A stretch of DNA of 64,000 nucleotides from Pontibacter flavimaris. Lineage in GTDB: Bacteria; Bacteroidota; Bacteroidia; Cytophagales; Hymenobacteraceae. Position 1 is the stretch's first letter; every line of letters starts with the position of its first letter. A program made the position numbers and the translations under genes. The notes below the pieces were generated by a model that worked only from the letters and a program-made list of their open reading frames with translations, had not been told where the DNA came from and did no database searches. This document shows positions 18,245-27,969 of the stretch, one piece after another. The DNA is taken from assembly GCF_001907195.1 (NCBI RefSeq), contig NZ_LVWA01000012.1, positions 310,001-374,000 of the forward strand. The letters run 5' to 3'.

Positions 18245-19732
18245 TTACAGCGGGTTCTGCTGTAAAGCCGGGTTGCGGTTGATCTCCTGCTGCGGAATTG
18301 GCAAAAGCAAATCTCCCTCCGTGGCATTGTAATTCACGCGCTGCCCTGTTCTCAGGTCTATCTCATTCAGGCTGTTCATTACCTCGATGGCTACATTGTA
18401 GCGGCGGAGATCATCCCATCGCGTGGCTTCCTGCGCCAGTTCCAGGCGACGCTCCTTCAGGATCACCTCCCTCATCTGTGTCTGAGATGCAGCTACTGTC
18501 TGTGGAATTTCATCCAGTCCAACACGTTTTCTTATTCTGTTCACCTCTTGCGCCGCCTCCGAAGGACGGTTCAGCTCATTCAGAGCTTCCGCTTTTAGAA
18601 GAATGATATCTGCCAAACGGAAGATGTACTGACGGTCAGCACTCGCCCAGCCACTGGCATTTCGCCACTTATAGGCAAAAGGCACTTCGCTGCCAGTCTG
18701 GTTACCCCAAAACTCGTCTGCCCAGGGTACTACCTCCATCAAAATGGTTGCATTCTTGCGCACTTCGTCTCCCTCCGCATCAAAAGCGTCTACCAGGTTA
18801 TGGCTGGGCGTCACAAACTTTCTCCAGGTATCACCGCTCACTGAGGGTGGCAGGTGCATCTGAGGGCCCCAGTTGCCCTCATTGCCGCCCAGGAACTGCA
18901 CCTCCATAATCGATTCGTCATTGTTATAGTGGTTGCCGTCGAACAGGTGGTTATAGTTGCCCAGCAACGTATAACCTGCCGGGCTGTTGATCACCGCCTC
19001 CGCATGCTCCAGCACTTTGTTGTAATCCGGATTAGGTTTCTGTGCATAAACCTTTGCCAGCAAAGCGTTTGCTGCTCCCCTGGTAGCGCGGGCCTTTGTT
19101 ATATTAGCCTCACCAAAAGTATCCGGCAGCCTGTTGTCCAGCGCAAACTGCAGGTCAGCGATAATCTGGTTGTACACCTCTTCTGCTGTAGCACGAGGCA
19201 GGCGCACAGCCGACGGATCGGTAGACTTCGTCGCCTCCAGCACCAACGGTACTCCGCCCCACATCTTCACGAGGTTGAAGTAATGGTACGCACGCAGGAA
19301 GGCGGCCTCACTTATAATCTGCGCCCTGCGCTCCTCTGATAAAGCCGGGTCCGTAATAGCAGGTGCTCTTTCCAGCACCGTATTGGCCTTTAGGATACCA
19401 TTATAGATGGAAGACCAGGCACTGAAAACACGGCCGTTGGTTGGGATGATCTCCAGTTTATCGATGGCAAAAATCTCCGGGTTATCACCGCCGGCATAAT
19501 AGTTGTCGGAGCGAACATCCTGGAAGAGCACGTTATCCCAAACATAGTAATCTGACGATTGAAATGTTTCATAAGCACCTGCCAGTGCCGCTTCTATTTG
19601 AGAGGCAGTAGCATAGGCATCGTCTACAGTTTCTCTTGAGATTGGCTCAATATCCAGGTACTTTTCACAGGAGGACAGCCCAAAGGTAAGTGACAGCCCA
19701 AGTGTATAGAGTATGATATGTTTCTTTTTCAT
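18245..19732 (-). CDS. susD: SusD/RagB-family nutrient-binding lipoprotein
   Basis: The 495-residue product has the lipoprotein signal LSLTFGLSSCEKYLDIEPISRETV with lipidated Cys22, and the SusD fold of N-terminal helical repeats (AYETFQSSDYYVWDNVLFQDVRSDNYY, IISEAAFLRAYHYFNLVKMWGGVPLV) and a C-terminal segment RRLELAQEATRWDDLRRYN. SusD is the outer lid of the SusCD importer, closing over oligosaccharide bound at the SusC plug. It starts 15 bases after SusC, the usual arrangement. Substrate cannot be read directly. Confidence 0.93.
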   Translation of the reverse strand: MKKKHIILYTLGLSLTFGLSSCEKYLDIEPISRETVDDAYATASQIEAALAGAYETFQSSDYYVWDNVLFQDVRSDNYYAGGDNPEIFAIDKLEIIPTNGRVFSAWSSIYNGILKANTVLERAPAITDPALSEERRAQIISEAAFLRAYHYFNLVKMWGGVPLVLEATKSTDPSAVRLPRATAEEVYNQIIADLQFALDNRLPDTFGEANITKARATRGAANALLAKVYAQKPNPDYNKVLEHAEAVINSPAGYTLLGNYNHLFDGNHYNNDESIMEVQFLGGNEGNWGPQMHLPPSVSGDTWRKFVTPSHNLVDAFDAEGDEVRKNATILMEVVPWADEFWGNQTGSEVPFAYKWRNASGWASADRQYIFRLADIILLKAEALNELNRPSEAAQEVNRIRKRVGLDEIPQTVAASQTQMREVILKERRLELAQEATRWDDLRRYNVAIEVMNSLNEIDLRTGQRVNYNATEGDLLLPIPQQEINRNPALQQNPL

Positions 19733-19747
19733 AATTGAAATACTTGG

Positions 19748-22700
19748 TTAGAAGGACACATTCAGGCCGAAGATCAGGTTTCTGGTTTGCGGGTAAGTAC
19801 CGAAGTCGACACCCAAGGCTGTATTGCTGCCACCAAAAGCGTTTACTTCCGGGTCAAAGCCTGAATAGTCTGTGAATGTCAGCAGGTTTTCGCCGGTAAC
19901 ATAGAGTCTCAGGTTGCTGATGTGCAGCTTTGTAAGGAGAGTTGAAGGAACGTCGTATCCTACCGTAAGGGCCTTCACGCGCAGATAAGAACCATCTTCA
20001 ACAAAGCGGGTAGAAGCCAAGGAGTTGGCAATGCTACCAGAAACAGCCTTCGGCATGTCTGTTACATCGCCGGGTTGTCTCCAGCGGTCTAAGACACCAA
20101 TTGTTTGGTTTTTAGGATCCAGCATGCCCTCTGTTTCGATGCGCGTAGCATTGAACACGTCATTCCCCTGAGCTCCCTGCAAAAAGATGTTCAGGTCAAA
20201 ACCTTTGTAAGAGAAGCTGTTTGTGATGCCATACAGGAAGTCTGGGTTAGCATTGCCAATAATAGTGCGGTCGTCGGCACCCGGTGTGAAAGTAGACTCA
20301 CCGTTTTTATCGACATAGTACATCATACCAGTTTCCGGGTCTACTCCACCTGCCACATAACCATAGAAGGTGCCAAGCGGCAGGCCTTCTCTTACAAGGC
20401 TCACCTCACCGCGGCCTGCTACGTTGCCGAAGAACTGCTCCTGCCCTACTATATCAACCACTTTGTTGCGGTTAAAAGAAATGTTCAGGTCTGTATCCCA
20501 GGTAAAGGCATCCACAAAGTTTCTGGTTGATACCTGGAACTCCAGGCCCTTATTCTGCAGCTTTCCTACGTTCTGAATGGCATTGTCATAACCGGTTGAT
20601 CTTGGCAGCGGGGCATACAGTAACAAATCTCTCGTGTTTTTCAGGTAAGCATCTGCCGTGAAAGTGATTCTGGAGTTGAGCACTGCGAAATCGATACCGA
20701 TGTTGCTTTGCTCCGACTCCTCCCACTTCAGGCCTCTGTTTTCGATAGATGCAGGATAGGTGCCTGGTACCGGAACACCGCCTATGGGGTAGTTAGCGCC
20801 ACTACCTACTGTACCCAGATAGGCGTAAATACCAATTTTGTCGTTACCCACAACACCCCAACCGGCTCTCAGCTTCAGGTCAGAGATGAAATCGACATTC
20901 GTCAGGAAAGCTTCCTCAGAAAGTCTCCAGCCAACGGATAGAGAAGGGAAATATCCCCATCGCTTTCCGGGGCCGAAGTTGCTGGAGCCATCCGCGCGGA
21001 AGTTCGCTGTCAGCAGGTATTTATCAGCGTAATCATAGGTAACACGGCCGAGGAAGGAAGCATTGGTGCTCTCACTTTTATCCGCGGTGGCACTGATCAG
21101 CTCAGCACCAGCATTCGGCGTGGTGATTTGCGCACTAGCAAACCCCCTTCTCTCCAGGCTGTTGTTTTCCCAACGGAACTTCTGCGCCACAGTACCGCCC
21201 AGCACACTAAAGCTGTGGTTCCCAACTTCTTTGTTATAGGTAAGGGTGTTGTCCCAGATGTAATAGTTCGTCAGCCAGGTTTGGTTACGGCCTATCCCTT
21301 TCATGGCCACACCGTAGCTGGTTCTGAACGGGTCCAGGAAATAATCACTCATCGCGCTGCTGTAGTCAATACCGAAGTTGCTTCTATACTTCAGCCCGGG
21401 CAGCAGTTCTACCTCCCCATAGATATTACCCAGCAGGCGCTGGTTTTTATAGCCCCGCTCAGCACCGTCTGTGCCGGCAATCGGGTTTTCCCAGTTCTGA
21501 AAAGGGTTGCTGGTGAAAGTGCCGTTCTCATTATAAATACCGATGACCGGAGGAGTTGAAAGCACGCCTAAAATTACACCACCCTGGTTAATGGCAGAGT
21601 TATCGCTTACGTCTACATCCGCGTAGCGGGTAAAACCAACGTTTGTGCCCAAAGTCAGCCAGTTGTTTACTTTCTGCTCCAGGTTAACTTTAAAGCTGTA
21701 ACGGTCCATTTCGGAGCTACGCACGGCACCTTCCTGCTGCACCCAGCCACCAGACAAGTAATAGGAAGTATTCTCGTTTGCTCCTGAAAGAGACAGCTGG
21801 TAGTTCTGAGAGGTACCATTCTGGAATACCTCCTTTTGCCAATCAGTATTATGAGTATAGCGGCTCCAGTCAGTGTTATAGCCCAGTTCCGTCATCAGGT
21901 CGCGGTACTGCTCGCTGTTCAGCACGCGCAGTGTGTTCCAAACACTTGAGAAGCCTCTGTAAGTACTGAATTCAAATCGTGGCTTGCCCTCTTTGCCCCG
22001 CTTAGTAGTAATGATAACTACACCGTTTGCACCCTGCGCACCATAAATCGCAGCCGAAGCAGCATCTTTCAGTACAGATATACTTTCAATATCGGCGGGG
22101 TTCAGGGAGCGGGTATCGGTGGTAGGTACACCATCCACTACATAAAGCGGGTCGCTGCCGGCATTGATGGAGTTTGTTCCACGAATTCTGATGTTCAGGC
22201 CCGCTGACGGCTTCCCTGAACTGGAAATCACCTGCACACCCGCTGCTTTCCCCTGGATCAGGTTAGCTACCTGGGTATTGGGTCTGGATTCGAAAGCCTC
22301 CTCCGAGATAAGTGACACAGCACCAGTAATGTCCTTCTTCTCCTGCGTTCCATACCCCACCACAACTACCTCCTCCAGAAGCTTTACATCTTCAAAAAGC
22401 TGCACGCTGATGTTGGTGCGGCCGCTGAGCGCTTCCTCTCTGGTGATAAAACCAATATAAGAGAAAACCAATGTACCGTTCTCCTGCCCTGCCGGCACGT
22501 CCAGCGTGAAGTTACCCTCCGCATTGGTGATTGTTCCAATAGAAGTACCTTTAAGTGAAACCGATACTCCCGGCAGTGGATCATTGTTCTTATCGGTCAC
22601 CAGGCCGTTTACTGTTTGCCTTGTCTGTCCCAGCTTTCTCGGCCTACTATTTCTTTCGTCAGCCGTAACATGGATATTCAGCTGCACCTGCTTAAAGCTT

Positions 22701-23017
22701 AGCGCTGTCTGCTCTGTAACTCTGTCAAGCACATTGGATAATGGCTGATCCTTTACCTTGAGGGTGATCGCCTGCCCTTGCTGCAGATCGCTCACATCAT
22801 AGGCAAAAGTAAACGGCGTAGCGCTCTCCACCTGACGTATAAAATCCTTCATAGAGGCATTTTTCAGTTCCATGGACACTTTCACATCCCGGAGGTCTGG
22901 CGCCTGAATGTCTCCCGCCGCTGCACCAGAAGAGTATAAGAGAACCAGGCACGCCAGCACTAATGGCAGACTACCCCTGGCAACCTTTGTGGTAAGGTAG
23001 TGGTAAATTATTTCCAT
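19748..23017 (-). CDS. susC: SusC/RagA-family TonB-dependent transporter with STN signalling domain
   Basis: The 1089-residue outer-membrane importer begins with a signal sequence (LVLACLVLLYSSGAAAG). An STN domain follows at roughly residues 45-115 (VSMELKNASMKDFIRQVE), then a carboxypeptidase-regulatory domain (VNGLVTDKNNDPLPGVSVSLKG), the EEVVVVGYGTQEKKDITGAV segment typical of SusC, the plug (PLYVVDGVPTTDTRSLNPADIESISVLKDAASAAIYG), and the barrel ending FGLNVSF. The STN domain is the part that signals ligand uptake to a FecR anti-sigma factor, which fits the FecR gene immediately upstream. It imports oligosaccharides with SusD. The start was chosen for the signal peptide. Confidence 0.93.
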   Translation of the reverse strand: MEIIYHYLTTKVARGSLPLVLACLVLLYSSGAAAGDIQAPDLRDVKVSMELKNASMKDFIRQVESATPFTFAYDVSDLQQGQAITLKVKDQPLSNVLDRVTEQTALSFKQVQLNIHVTADERNSRPRKLGQTRQTVNGLVTDKNNDPLPGVSVSLKGTSIGTITNAEGNFTLDVPAGQENGTLVFSYIGFITREEALSGRTNISVQLFEDVKLLEEVVVVGYGTQEKKDITGAVSLISEEAFESRPNTQVANLIQGKAAGVQVISSSGKPSAGLNIRIRGTNSINAGSDPLYVVDGVPTTDTRSLNPADIESISVLKDAASAAIYGAQGANGVVIITTKRGKEGKPRFEFSTYRGFSSVWNTLRVLNSEQYRDLMTELGYNTDWSRYTHNTDWQKEVFQNGTSQNYQLSLSGANENTSYYLSGGWVQQEGAVRSSEMDRYSFKVNLEQKVNNWLTLGTNVGFTRYADVDVSDNSAINQGGVILGVLSTPPVIGIYNENGTFTSNPFQNWENPIAGTDGAERGYKNQRLLGNIYGEVELLPGLKYRSNFGIDYSSAMSDYFLDPFRTSYGVAMKGIGRNQTWLTNYYIWDNTLTYNKEVGNHSFSVLGGTVAQKFRWENNSLERRGFASAQITTPNAGAELISATADKSESTNASFLGRVTYDYADKYLLTANFRADGSSNFGPGKRWGYFPSLSVGWRLSEEAFLTNVDFISDLKLRAGWGVVGNDKIGIYAYLGTVGSGANYPIGGVPVPGTYPASIENRGLKWEESEQSNIGIDFAVLNSRITFTADAYLKNTRDLLLYAPLPRSTGYDNAIQNVGKLQNKGLEFQVSTRNFVDAFTWDTDLNISFNRNKVVDIVGQEQFFGNVAGRGEVSLVREGLPLGTFYGYVAGGVDPETGMMYYVDKNGESTFTPGADDRTIIGNANPDFLYGITNSFSYKGFDLNIFLQGAQGNDVFNATRIETEGMLDPKNQTIGVLDRWRQPGDVTDMPKAVSGSIANSLASTRFVEDGSYLRVKALTVGYDVPSTLLTKLHISNLRLYVTGENLLTFTDYSGFDPEVNAFGGSNTALGVDFGTYPQTRNLIFGLNVSF

Positions 23018-23104
23018 AAATAGGTTAGGTTATTGAATTTTAGACAGATTTATACTTCTAATATTAAAGCGTTTATACTACTGTATGATCACCTTATGTT
23101 ATAG

Positions 23105-24142
23105 TTATTGCCCGAGCGAGAGTAAAACTGTATTGCTATCTGGTCGGGTGTAGGTCAGCTTCTTCACAAAGCTTATCCCCTGTAGCACGGTTTCCAGCGG
23201 TTGGCGGTCATAGGATGCGGTAAAGTGCCAGTCTGCTCTTACCGCACTCTCCCCACTATCCCTAACCTCTACCCGGACGCCATACCAGCGCTCCAGTTCG
23301 TGTATCACCTCGGGTAAGGAAGCATCCTCGAATTGCAGTACTCCGTCTTTCCACCCTAAAACTATGCGCTCCTTAAAGGGTGCTACCTGATAGCTTGCGC
23401 TTGGCTTGCTGTAAACCAGTTGCTGCCCTGGTTCAAGAACCGCCAGAGGATCTGCCCCTTTTTGCTCCTGATGGGAGACCTTCACACGCCCGGTTACCAG
23501 CGCCACATGTATGGTAGAGTCTCCCTTTTGATAATCGATGTTAAAAGAAGTACCCAATGCCTGGGTATGTATAGCTCCGGAGCGAACTGTAAAAGGATAT
23601 AGACTATCTTTAGCAACTTCAAAGAAGGCCTCCCCATTTAAAGAGACAGTCCGGTTTGTTTTGAAGTCGCTGTAAAAGGAAATGCTGCTTCCAGAATGCA
23701 GTTTCACAACGGAGCCATCGGCCAGGGTGATTGTTTTCTTCATGCCTGGCCGAGCCTCAACGGTCAAAAGTTTCGGCTCCTGACTGCTTTGTAGCTTCTG
23801 GGTAAGTAACCACACAGCGCAAAGGGGCAATAACAAAGCTGCGGCAAGTTTTAGATACTGCTTCCAAGGATCACTGAAGTAAAATCTTCGCACAGGCTGT
23901 ACTTCGTCGCCGGAAAGCGCTGCATGTAGGTTTTTCTGTGCTTGGATATTTAAAAGCACCTTATCTGCATCATGCCAGTTGGCCGGTTCGTTTTTCTCAT
24001 GCTCAGCCTGCTGCCACAAAGTGCTAAGGGCCTCCTCTTCTGCCTGCTGTAGTTCCTCCTGCTTAAACCAGCTTAGCACCTCCTTTACCTCATCAGGCGT
24101 GCACTCATGTCTGTAAAATTTTTTAAGGAGCTGAATGTCCAT
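23105..24142 (-). CDS. FecR-family anti-sigma factor
   Basis: The 345-residue single-pass membrane protein has a cytoplasmic N-terminal region with the sigma-binding Trp-rich part (LSWFKQEELQQAEEEALSTLW). A helix near residues 90-110 (YLKLAAALLLPLCAVWLLT) crosses the membrane. The periplasmic FecR domain follows (RPGMKKTITLADGSVVKLHSGSS, TVSLNGEAFFEVAKD), then a DUF4974-type domain (LQFEDASLPEVIHELERWYGVRVEV) that contacts the STN domain. It should hold or activate the ECF sigma factor encoded divergently at 24377. SusC follows after 87 bases. A minus-strand AACCTTTG box further upstream could serve it. Confidence 0.9.
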   Translation of the reverse strand: MDIQLLKKFYRHECTPDEVKEVLSWFKQEELQQAEEEALSTLWQQAEHEKNEPANWHDADKVLLNIQAQKNLHAALSGDEVQPVRRFYFSDPWKQYLKLAAALLLPLCAVWLLTQKLQSSQEPKLLTVEARPGMKKTITLADGSVVKLHSGSSISFYSDFKTNRTVSLNGEAFFEVAKDSLYPFTVRSGAIHTQALGTSFNIDYQKGDSTIHVALVTGRVKVSHQEQKGADPLAVLEPGQQLVYSKPSASYQVAPFKERIVLGWKDGVLQFEDASLPEVIHELERWYGVRVEVRDSGESAVRADWHFTASYDRQPLETVLQGISFVKKLTYTRPDSNTVLLSLGQ

Positions 24143-24298
24143 TTACCTATTTCTATAGCTATACCTACTACTACAATTAAGATGCGTCATCCACCACTTC
24201 TGAAACAAAATAAAAGTCAGTAAGCACTTACCACGATAATTGCATATCATATATAGAAAAAACAAAGGTTTAAACAATCGTTTACAAATAGAAATTTT

Positions 24299-24306
24299 TA
24301 CCTTTA
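24299..24306 (+). promoter_or_regulatory. -7 box for the ECF sigma factor gene
   Basis: TACCTTTA matches TAnnTTTR, 70 bases before the chosen ATG at 24377, with TTTA about 15 bases upstream. It implies a leader of about 60 nt and housekeeping-type expression of the sigma factor. Confidence 0.5.
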
Positions 24307-24376
24307 AGCGATTGATCGCTATAAAGCCGCGGGCACACTATTGTTTTCCGAAGCACAGATAATCAACGGGGACGTT

Positions 24377-24967
24377 ATGCAAGCAGTAGATAAAGAGGGG
24401 ACTGAACAACTGGTATATGCACTCCTAAACGGAAAAGAAGATGCTTTTGTCCACCTGTACAGGAGGTTTGAAGCAAGGCTATACACCTTTGCCTATAAAC
24501 TGACTCAAGATAAGGATGACGCTGAGGAAGTAGTGCAGGAGGTTTTTCTAAAGGTGTGGGAAAAGCGTCAGGTATTAAATCCCGAGCAGAACTTTAGCGG
24601 TTTTCTGTATACGGTTGCCAAAAACATTGTATATAACAAGGCAAAGCAGCGTGCCTATCACTTTGCTTTTCAGAAACACCTGGCAGCCTCTGAACAGGAT
24701 ATCTGCCGCACCACTGAGAATGAACTAAGTTTCGACGAGCTGAGCGCGTTGCTTGATAAGATTTATGAGGCCTTGCCCCCTGTGCGACGACAAGTATTTT
24801 TAATGAGCCGCATACAGGGCCTCAGTAATAACGAAATCGCTGCAGAGCTTCATACCAGCACCAGTAATATCGAGAACCACCTGCATAAGGCGCTGCGTTT
24901 TATCCGGGAAAAGCTGCAGACTCACGAAATGGTATACACTACCTTCTTTGCATTTCTGCTGTTCTAG
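24377..24967 (+). CDS. ECF-type RNA polymerase sigma-70 factor
   Basis: The 196-residue product has an ECF sigma-2 region (KEDAFVHLYRRFEARLYTFAYKL, DDAEEVVQEVFLKVWEKR) and a sigma-4 helix-turn-helix (LPPVRRQVFLMSRIQGLSNNEIAAELHTS, NIENHLHKALRFIREKL). The ATG at 24377 has GGGGA six bases upstream. An earlier in-frame TTG at 24341 would add 12 residues with no homology expected and is less likely. FecR and SusC lie on the opposite strand, so the sigma factor is divergent from the genes it should control, whereas it is usually in the same direction. Target promoters cannot be named from this window. Confidence 0.88.
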   Translation: MQAVDKEGTEQLVYALLNGKEDAFVHLYRRFEARLYTFAYKLTQDKDDAEEVVQEVFLKVWEKRQVLNPEQNFSGFLYTVAKNIVYNKAKQRAYHFAFQKHLAASEQDICRTTENELSFDELSALLDKIYEALPPVRRQVFLMSRIQGLSNNEIAAELHTSTSNIENHLHKALRFIREKLQTHEMVYTTFFAFLLF

Positions 24968-25019
24968 CGCTTCTGATTTCACCGGCAGCATTAACTCTAA
25001 AACGTACCGCCTCCCGCAC

Positions 25020-25160
25020 TTTAGCGATACAACAAGTATAATTCCCCTCCTAGGAGGTGTAGTTTATACTTGTAGGGATAGGTCGCGACCTGTATTCGCT
25101 ACAGCCGCGGCCATAAAACATATACTTCAGCCAAAGTAGCTACAGGCTCCCAGCCTTAAA
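25020..25160 (+). repeat. Diverged copy of a dispersed GGTCGCGACC palindrome element, in a 324-base gap
   Basis: The gap between the sigma factor gene and the reductase gene (24968-25291) holds no gene. It contains GTTTATACTTGTAGGGATA, a TAGGTCGCGACCTG palindrome core and an AAGGAGGGGCAGGGG tract, matching in order a diverged version of the elements at 44333-44475 and 48530-48658. The C-rich and AAGTATA-rich parts surround it. Confidence 0.6.
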
Positions 25161-25242
25161 CAAGGAGGGGCAGGGGTGGTTAGATCAGACCTAAAATAAA
25201 CACACCGCTTATAAAGCTGTTCTGGTTTAGAAAAGAAGTTAA

Positions 25243-25275
25243 TTTGTGTTGAAGGATAATTCCCGCGTGCTTTTG
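25243..25275 (+). promoter_or_regulatory. Promoter of the PaaE-like reductase gene
   Basis: TTTG (25243-25246) and TGCTTTTG (25268-25275, one mismatch to TAnnTTTG) are separated by 21 bases, the spacing of Bacteroidota -33/-7 promoters. The ATG at 25292 is 17 bases past the -7 box, giving a leader of about 10-12 nt. Confidence 0.5.
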
Positions 25276-25291
25276 CCGTATTCACCATACT

Positions 25292-26347
25292 ATGGAAAAT
25301 CAACCCCTGCCCACCGACCACTACACCCTGACCGTGACCGGCATCCGAGAGGAGCTGCCGGATTTCAAGACATTCACTCTGGAGCCGGACAGGCCCCTCG
25401 CTTACAAAGCCGGCCAATACCTCACGCTGGTACACCCTGAAAAAGAACAGGACAACCGCCGGTCTTACTCCTTTATTTCCTCCCCCGCGCTACAGGAGCC
25501 TTTACGTATCGGCGTGAAGCGCATTGCCAACGGCTTTTTTTCCAGAAGGCTGGTGGATGATGTGCAGGTGGGCGACAAGCTCTATGCGGCCGGGGCAGCC
25601 GGCTTGTTTATACTTCCGGAGAACATGCCCGACTACCGGCAGGTTTTTCTGCTGGCAGCCGGCAGCGGCATTACGCCGGAACTCTCGCTGCTAAAAACTA
25701 TACTTTATACATTGCCCGACATAGCTGTAACGCTCATCTACAGCAACAGCAACCCTGAGAAGACCCTTTACAAAAATGAGCTGGAAGAGCTGGCCGCGGC
25801 CTTTCCGGAGCGCTTCCGCCTCCACTTCCTGTTCAGCAATTCCCCCGATCTGGCGCAGGCAAGACTCTACCGGGACCTGCTGCAACAGCTGGTACGGAAA
25901 TATGCCGTGGCGCCGCTGGATCAGGTGCTGTTCTACGTCTGCGGCCCGCATGGTTATATGCGCATGTGCTTCTGGGCGCTAACGCAGCAAGGCGTGCCGA
26001 TGGAGAACATCCGCCGGGAGAACTTCGACACCACCAAGGTTGCCATCAAACAAATGCCACCCGACACCGACCCGCACCAAGTTATACTTTACTACCAAGG
26101 CCAGGAGTATAACTTAACGGTGGAGTACCCCGATACCATCCTACGCGCCGCCCGGAAAGCGGGACTGAGCTTGCCCTACAGCTGTGAGGCCGGCAAATGC
26201 GGCAATTGCACCGCCCGCTGCACCGAGGGCAACGTATGGATGTCGTACAACGAGGTGCTGACCGGGCGCGACCTGGACCAGGGGCTGGTACTGACCTGCG
26301 TCGGCTACCCGGTGGGCGGCCCTGCCCGGCTGGAGTTGAAGTCCTGA
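25292..26347 (+). CDS. PaaE-like oxidoreductase: ferredoxin-reductase fold with C-terminal [2Fe-2S] domain
   Basis: The 351-residue soluble flavoprotein has, in order: an FAD-binding barrel with RRSYSFISSP, an NAD(P)-binding domain with GSGITPELSLLKTIL and a late VCGPHGYM motif, and a plant-type ferredoxin domain with Cys298, Cys303, Cys306 and Cys336 (CEAGKCGNC then LTCVGYP). Such proteins pass electrons from NAD(P)H to a partner oxygenase, as in phenylacetyl-CoA epoxidase component PaaE, but no paaABCD genes are present. It may therefore serve another oxygenase or haem protein. It stands alone between its own promoter and the dipeptidase gene. Confidence 0.85.
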   Translation: MENQPLPTDHYTLTVTGIREELPDFKTFTLEPDRPLAYKAGQYLTLVHPEKEQDNRRSYSFISSPALQEPLRIGVKRIANGFFSRRLVDDVQVGDKLYAAGAAGLFILPENMPDYRQVFLLAAGSGITPELSLLKTILYTLPDIAVTLIYSNSNPEKTLYKNELEELAAAFPERFRLHFLFSNSPDLAQARLYRDLLQQLVRKYAVAPLDQVLFYVCGPHGYMRMCFWALTQQGVPMENIRRENFDTTKVAIKQMPPDTDPHQVILYYQGQEYNLTVEYPDTILRAARKAGLSLPYSCEAGKCGNCTARCTEGNVWMSYNEVLTGRDLDQGLVLTCVGYPVGGPARLELKS

Positions 26348-26393
26348 TTAAAGGCTTTCTGTATACGCTGCCCGTTTTTCCGGCCGAAACCCG

Positions 26394-26401
26394 TAACTTT
26401 A
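26394..26401 (+). promoter_or_regulatory. -7 box for the PepD gene
   Basis: TAACTTTA matches TAnnTTTR, 39 bases before the ATG at 26441. No strong -33 element is visible. Confidence 0.4.
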
Positions 26402-26440
26402 GCCCCGCATCAAAATCTGGAATTTTAAACGATCTATACT

Positions 26441-27901
26441 ATGAGCACTCAAGTACGCAGCCTGGAGCCGAAGGCGCTTTGGGAAAACTTTGCTGACTTA
26501 AATGCTGTGCCTCGCCCGTCTAAAAAAGAGGAGCGCGTGATACAGTTTATACTTGATTTCGGCCACAAACTTGGCCTGGAGGCTTTCAAGGATGAGGTGG
26601 GCAACGTGATCATTAAAAAGCCTGCCACCCCGGGCATGGAAAACCACCAGACCGTGGCCATGCAAAGCCACCTGGACATGGTGCACCAGAAAAACAACGA
26701 CACCACCTTCGACTTCGACACGCAGGGCATCGACATGTATGTGGACGGCGACTGGGTAAAAGCACGCGGCACCACGCTGGGCGCTGACAACGGCATCGGC
26801 GTGGCGACCATCATGGCTATACTTGCCTCCAGGGATATCCCCCACCCGGCCATTGAGGCGCTCTTTACTATTGATGAAGAAACCGGCATGACCGGCGCGC
26901 TGGGCCTGAAAGGCGGCCTGCTGGAGGCAAGTATACTTTTAAACCTGGACACCGAAGACGACCGCGAGCTGACCATCGGCTGCGCCGGCGGCGTGGACGT
27001 AACGGCTACCGGAACGTATGAGCAGGAAGCCACACCGGCAAGTATGGCGGGCTGCAAGCTCACGGTAAAAGGGCTGACCGGCGGCCACTCCGGCATGGAC
27101 ATTATCCTGGGCCGCGCCAACGCTAACAAACTCATGAACCGCCTGCTGCACCAGGCCGACAAGCTATTCGACCTGCGCCTGGCAAGTATAGACGGTGGCG
27201 GACTGCGCAACGCTATTCCCCGCGAGTCTACAGCGGTAGTGGCTGTGGCAGAAAAAGACAAGGCTGCTTTTGAAAAGTATGTGGCCGAGCAGCACGCCAT
27301 ACTTGCCCAGGAATATAAAACGACCGACCCCAACCTGCAGGTGCAAGTGGAGTCGACGGAAGCGCCTGCCCAGGTTGTTACCGAGGCCTTCGTATCGACT
27401 TTCCTTCGTGCTATTTACGCCACGCCAAACGGCATTTACCGCATGAGCCCGGAGATACAGGGACTGGTACAGACTTCTAACAACGTAGCCCGTGTGGAAC
27501 TGAAAGACGGAGCTTACAAAATCCTGTGCCTGACCCGCAGCGCGGTGGATACCGAGAAAATGGACCTGGCGGCGGCCATACAGTCAGCGCTGGAACTGGC
27601 GGGGGCTGAGGTGACGCTGAGCGGCTCCTACCCCGGCTGGACGCCTAACCCGGATGCTTCCATTATTAAGTTGATGAGCGATTTGTACCGCAGCAAGTTC
27701 AACAGCGAGCCGGATGTAAACGCCTGCCACGCCGGGCTGGAGTGCGGTATCCTGGGCGCTAACTATCCGGGTATGGAAATGATCTCCTTCGGCCCCAACA
27801 TCCGCGGCGCCCACTCCCCCGACGAGAAAGTACAGATCAGCTCGGTACAGAAGTACTGGGATTACCTGCTGGAGACCCTGCAGCAAATTCCGATGAAGTA
27901 G
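26441..27901 (+). CDS. pepD: Aminoacyl-histidine dipeptidase PepD (M20 family)
   Basis: The 486-residue cytosolic metallopeptidase removes N-terminal residues from dipeptides, classically Xaa-His. Metal-site motifs of the M20 fold are visible: QSHLDMVHQKN (His and Asp), TLGADNGIGVATIMAIL, TIDEETGMTGALGL with the catalytic Glu pair, LNLDTEDDRELTIGCAGG and the dimerisation region VKGLTGGHSGMDI. The C-terminal CHAGLECGILG and GPNIRGAHSPDEKV segments are family hallmarks. Length is normal. The gene holds at least eight AAGTATR words, several creating the rare pair AGT-ATA. It is followed by a strong terminator. Confidence 0.93.
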   Translation: MSTQVRSLEPKALWENFADLNAVPRPSKKEERVIQFILDFGHKLGLEAFKDEVGNVIIKKPATPGMENHQTVAMQSHLDMVHQKNNDTTFDFDTQGIDMYVDGDWVKARGTTLGADNGIGVATIMAILASRDIPHPAIEALFTIDEETGMTGALGLKGGLLEASILLNLDTEDDRELTIGCAGGVDVTATGTYEQEATPASMAGCKLTVKGLTGGHSGMDIILGRANANKLMNRLLHQADKLFDLRLASIDGGGLRNAIPRESTAVVAVAEKDKAAFEKYVAEQHAILAQEYKTTDPNLQVQVESTEAPAQVVTEAFVSTFLRAIYATPNGIYRMSPEIQGLVQTSNNVARVELKDGAYKILCLTRSAVDTEKMDLAAAIQSALELAGAEVTLSGSYPGWTPNPDASIIKLMSDLYRSKFNSEPDVNACHAGLECGILGANYPGMEMISFGPNIRGAHSPDEKVQISSVQKYWDYLLETLQQIPMK

Positions 27902-27969
27902 TTGTTAGTTGATGGTTGAAGTATACTTGCTTCATCTGCTTTCCTCACGCAGCTAAGTATAAACAGGAG

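Noticed and set aside
24341..24376. TTG start for the ECF sigma factor
   Set aside because: An ATG at 24377 with GGGGA upstream gives a normal ECF length.
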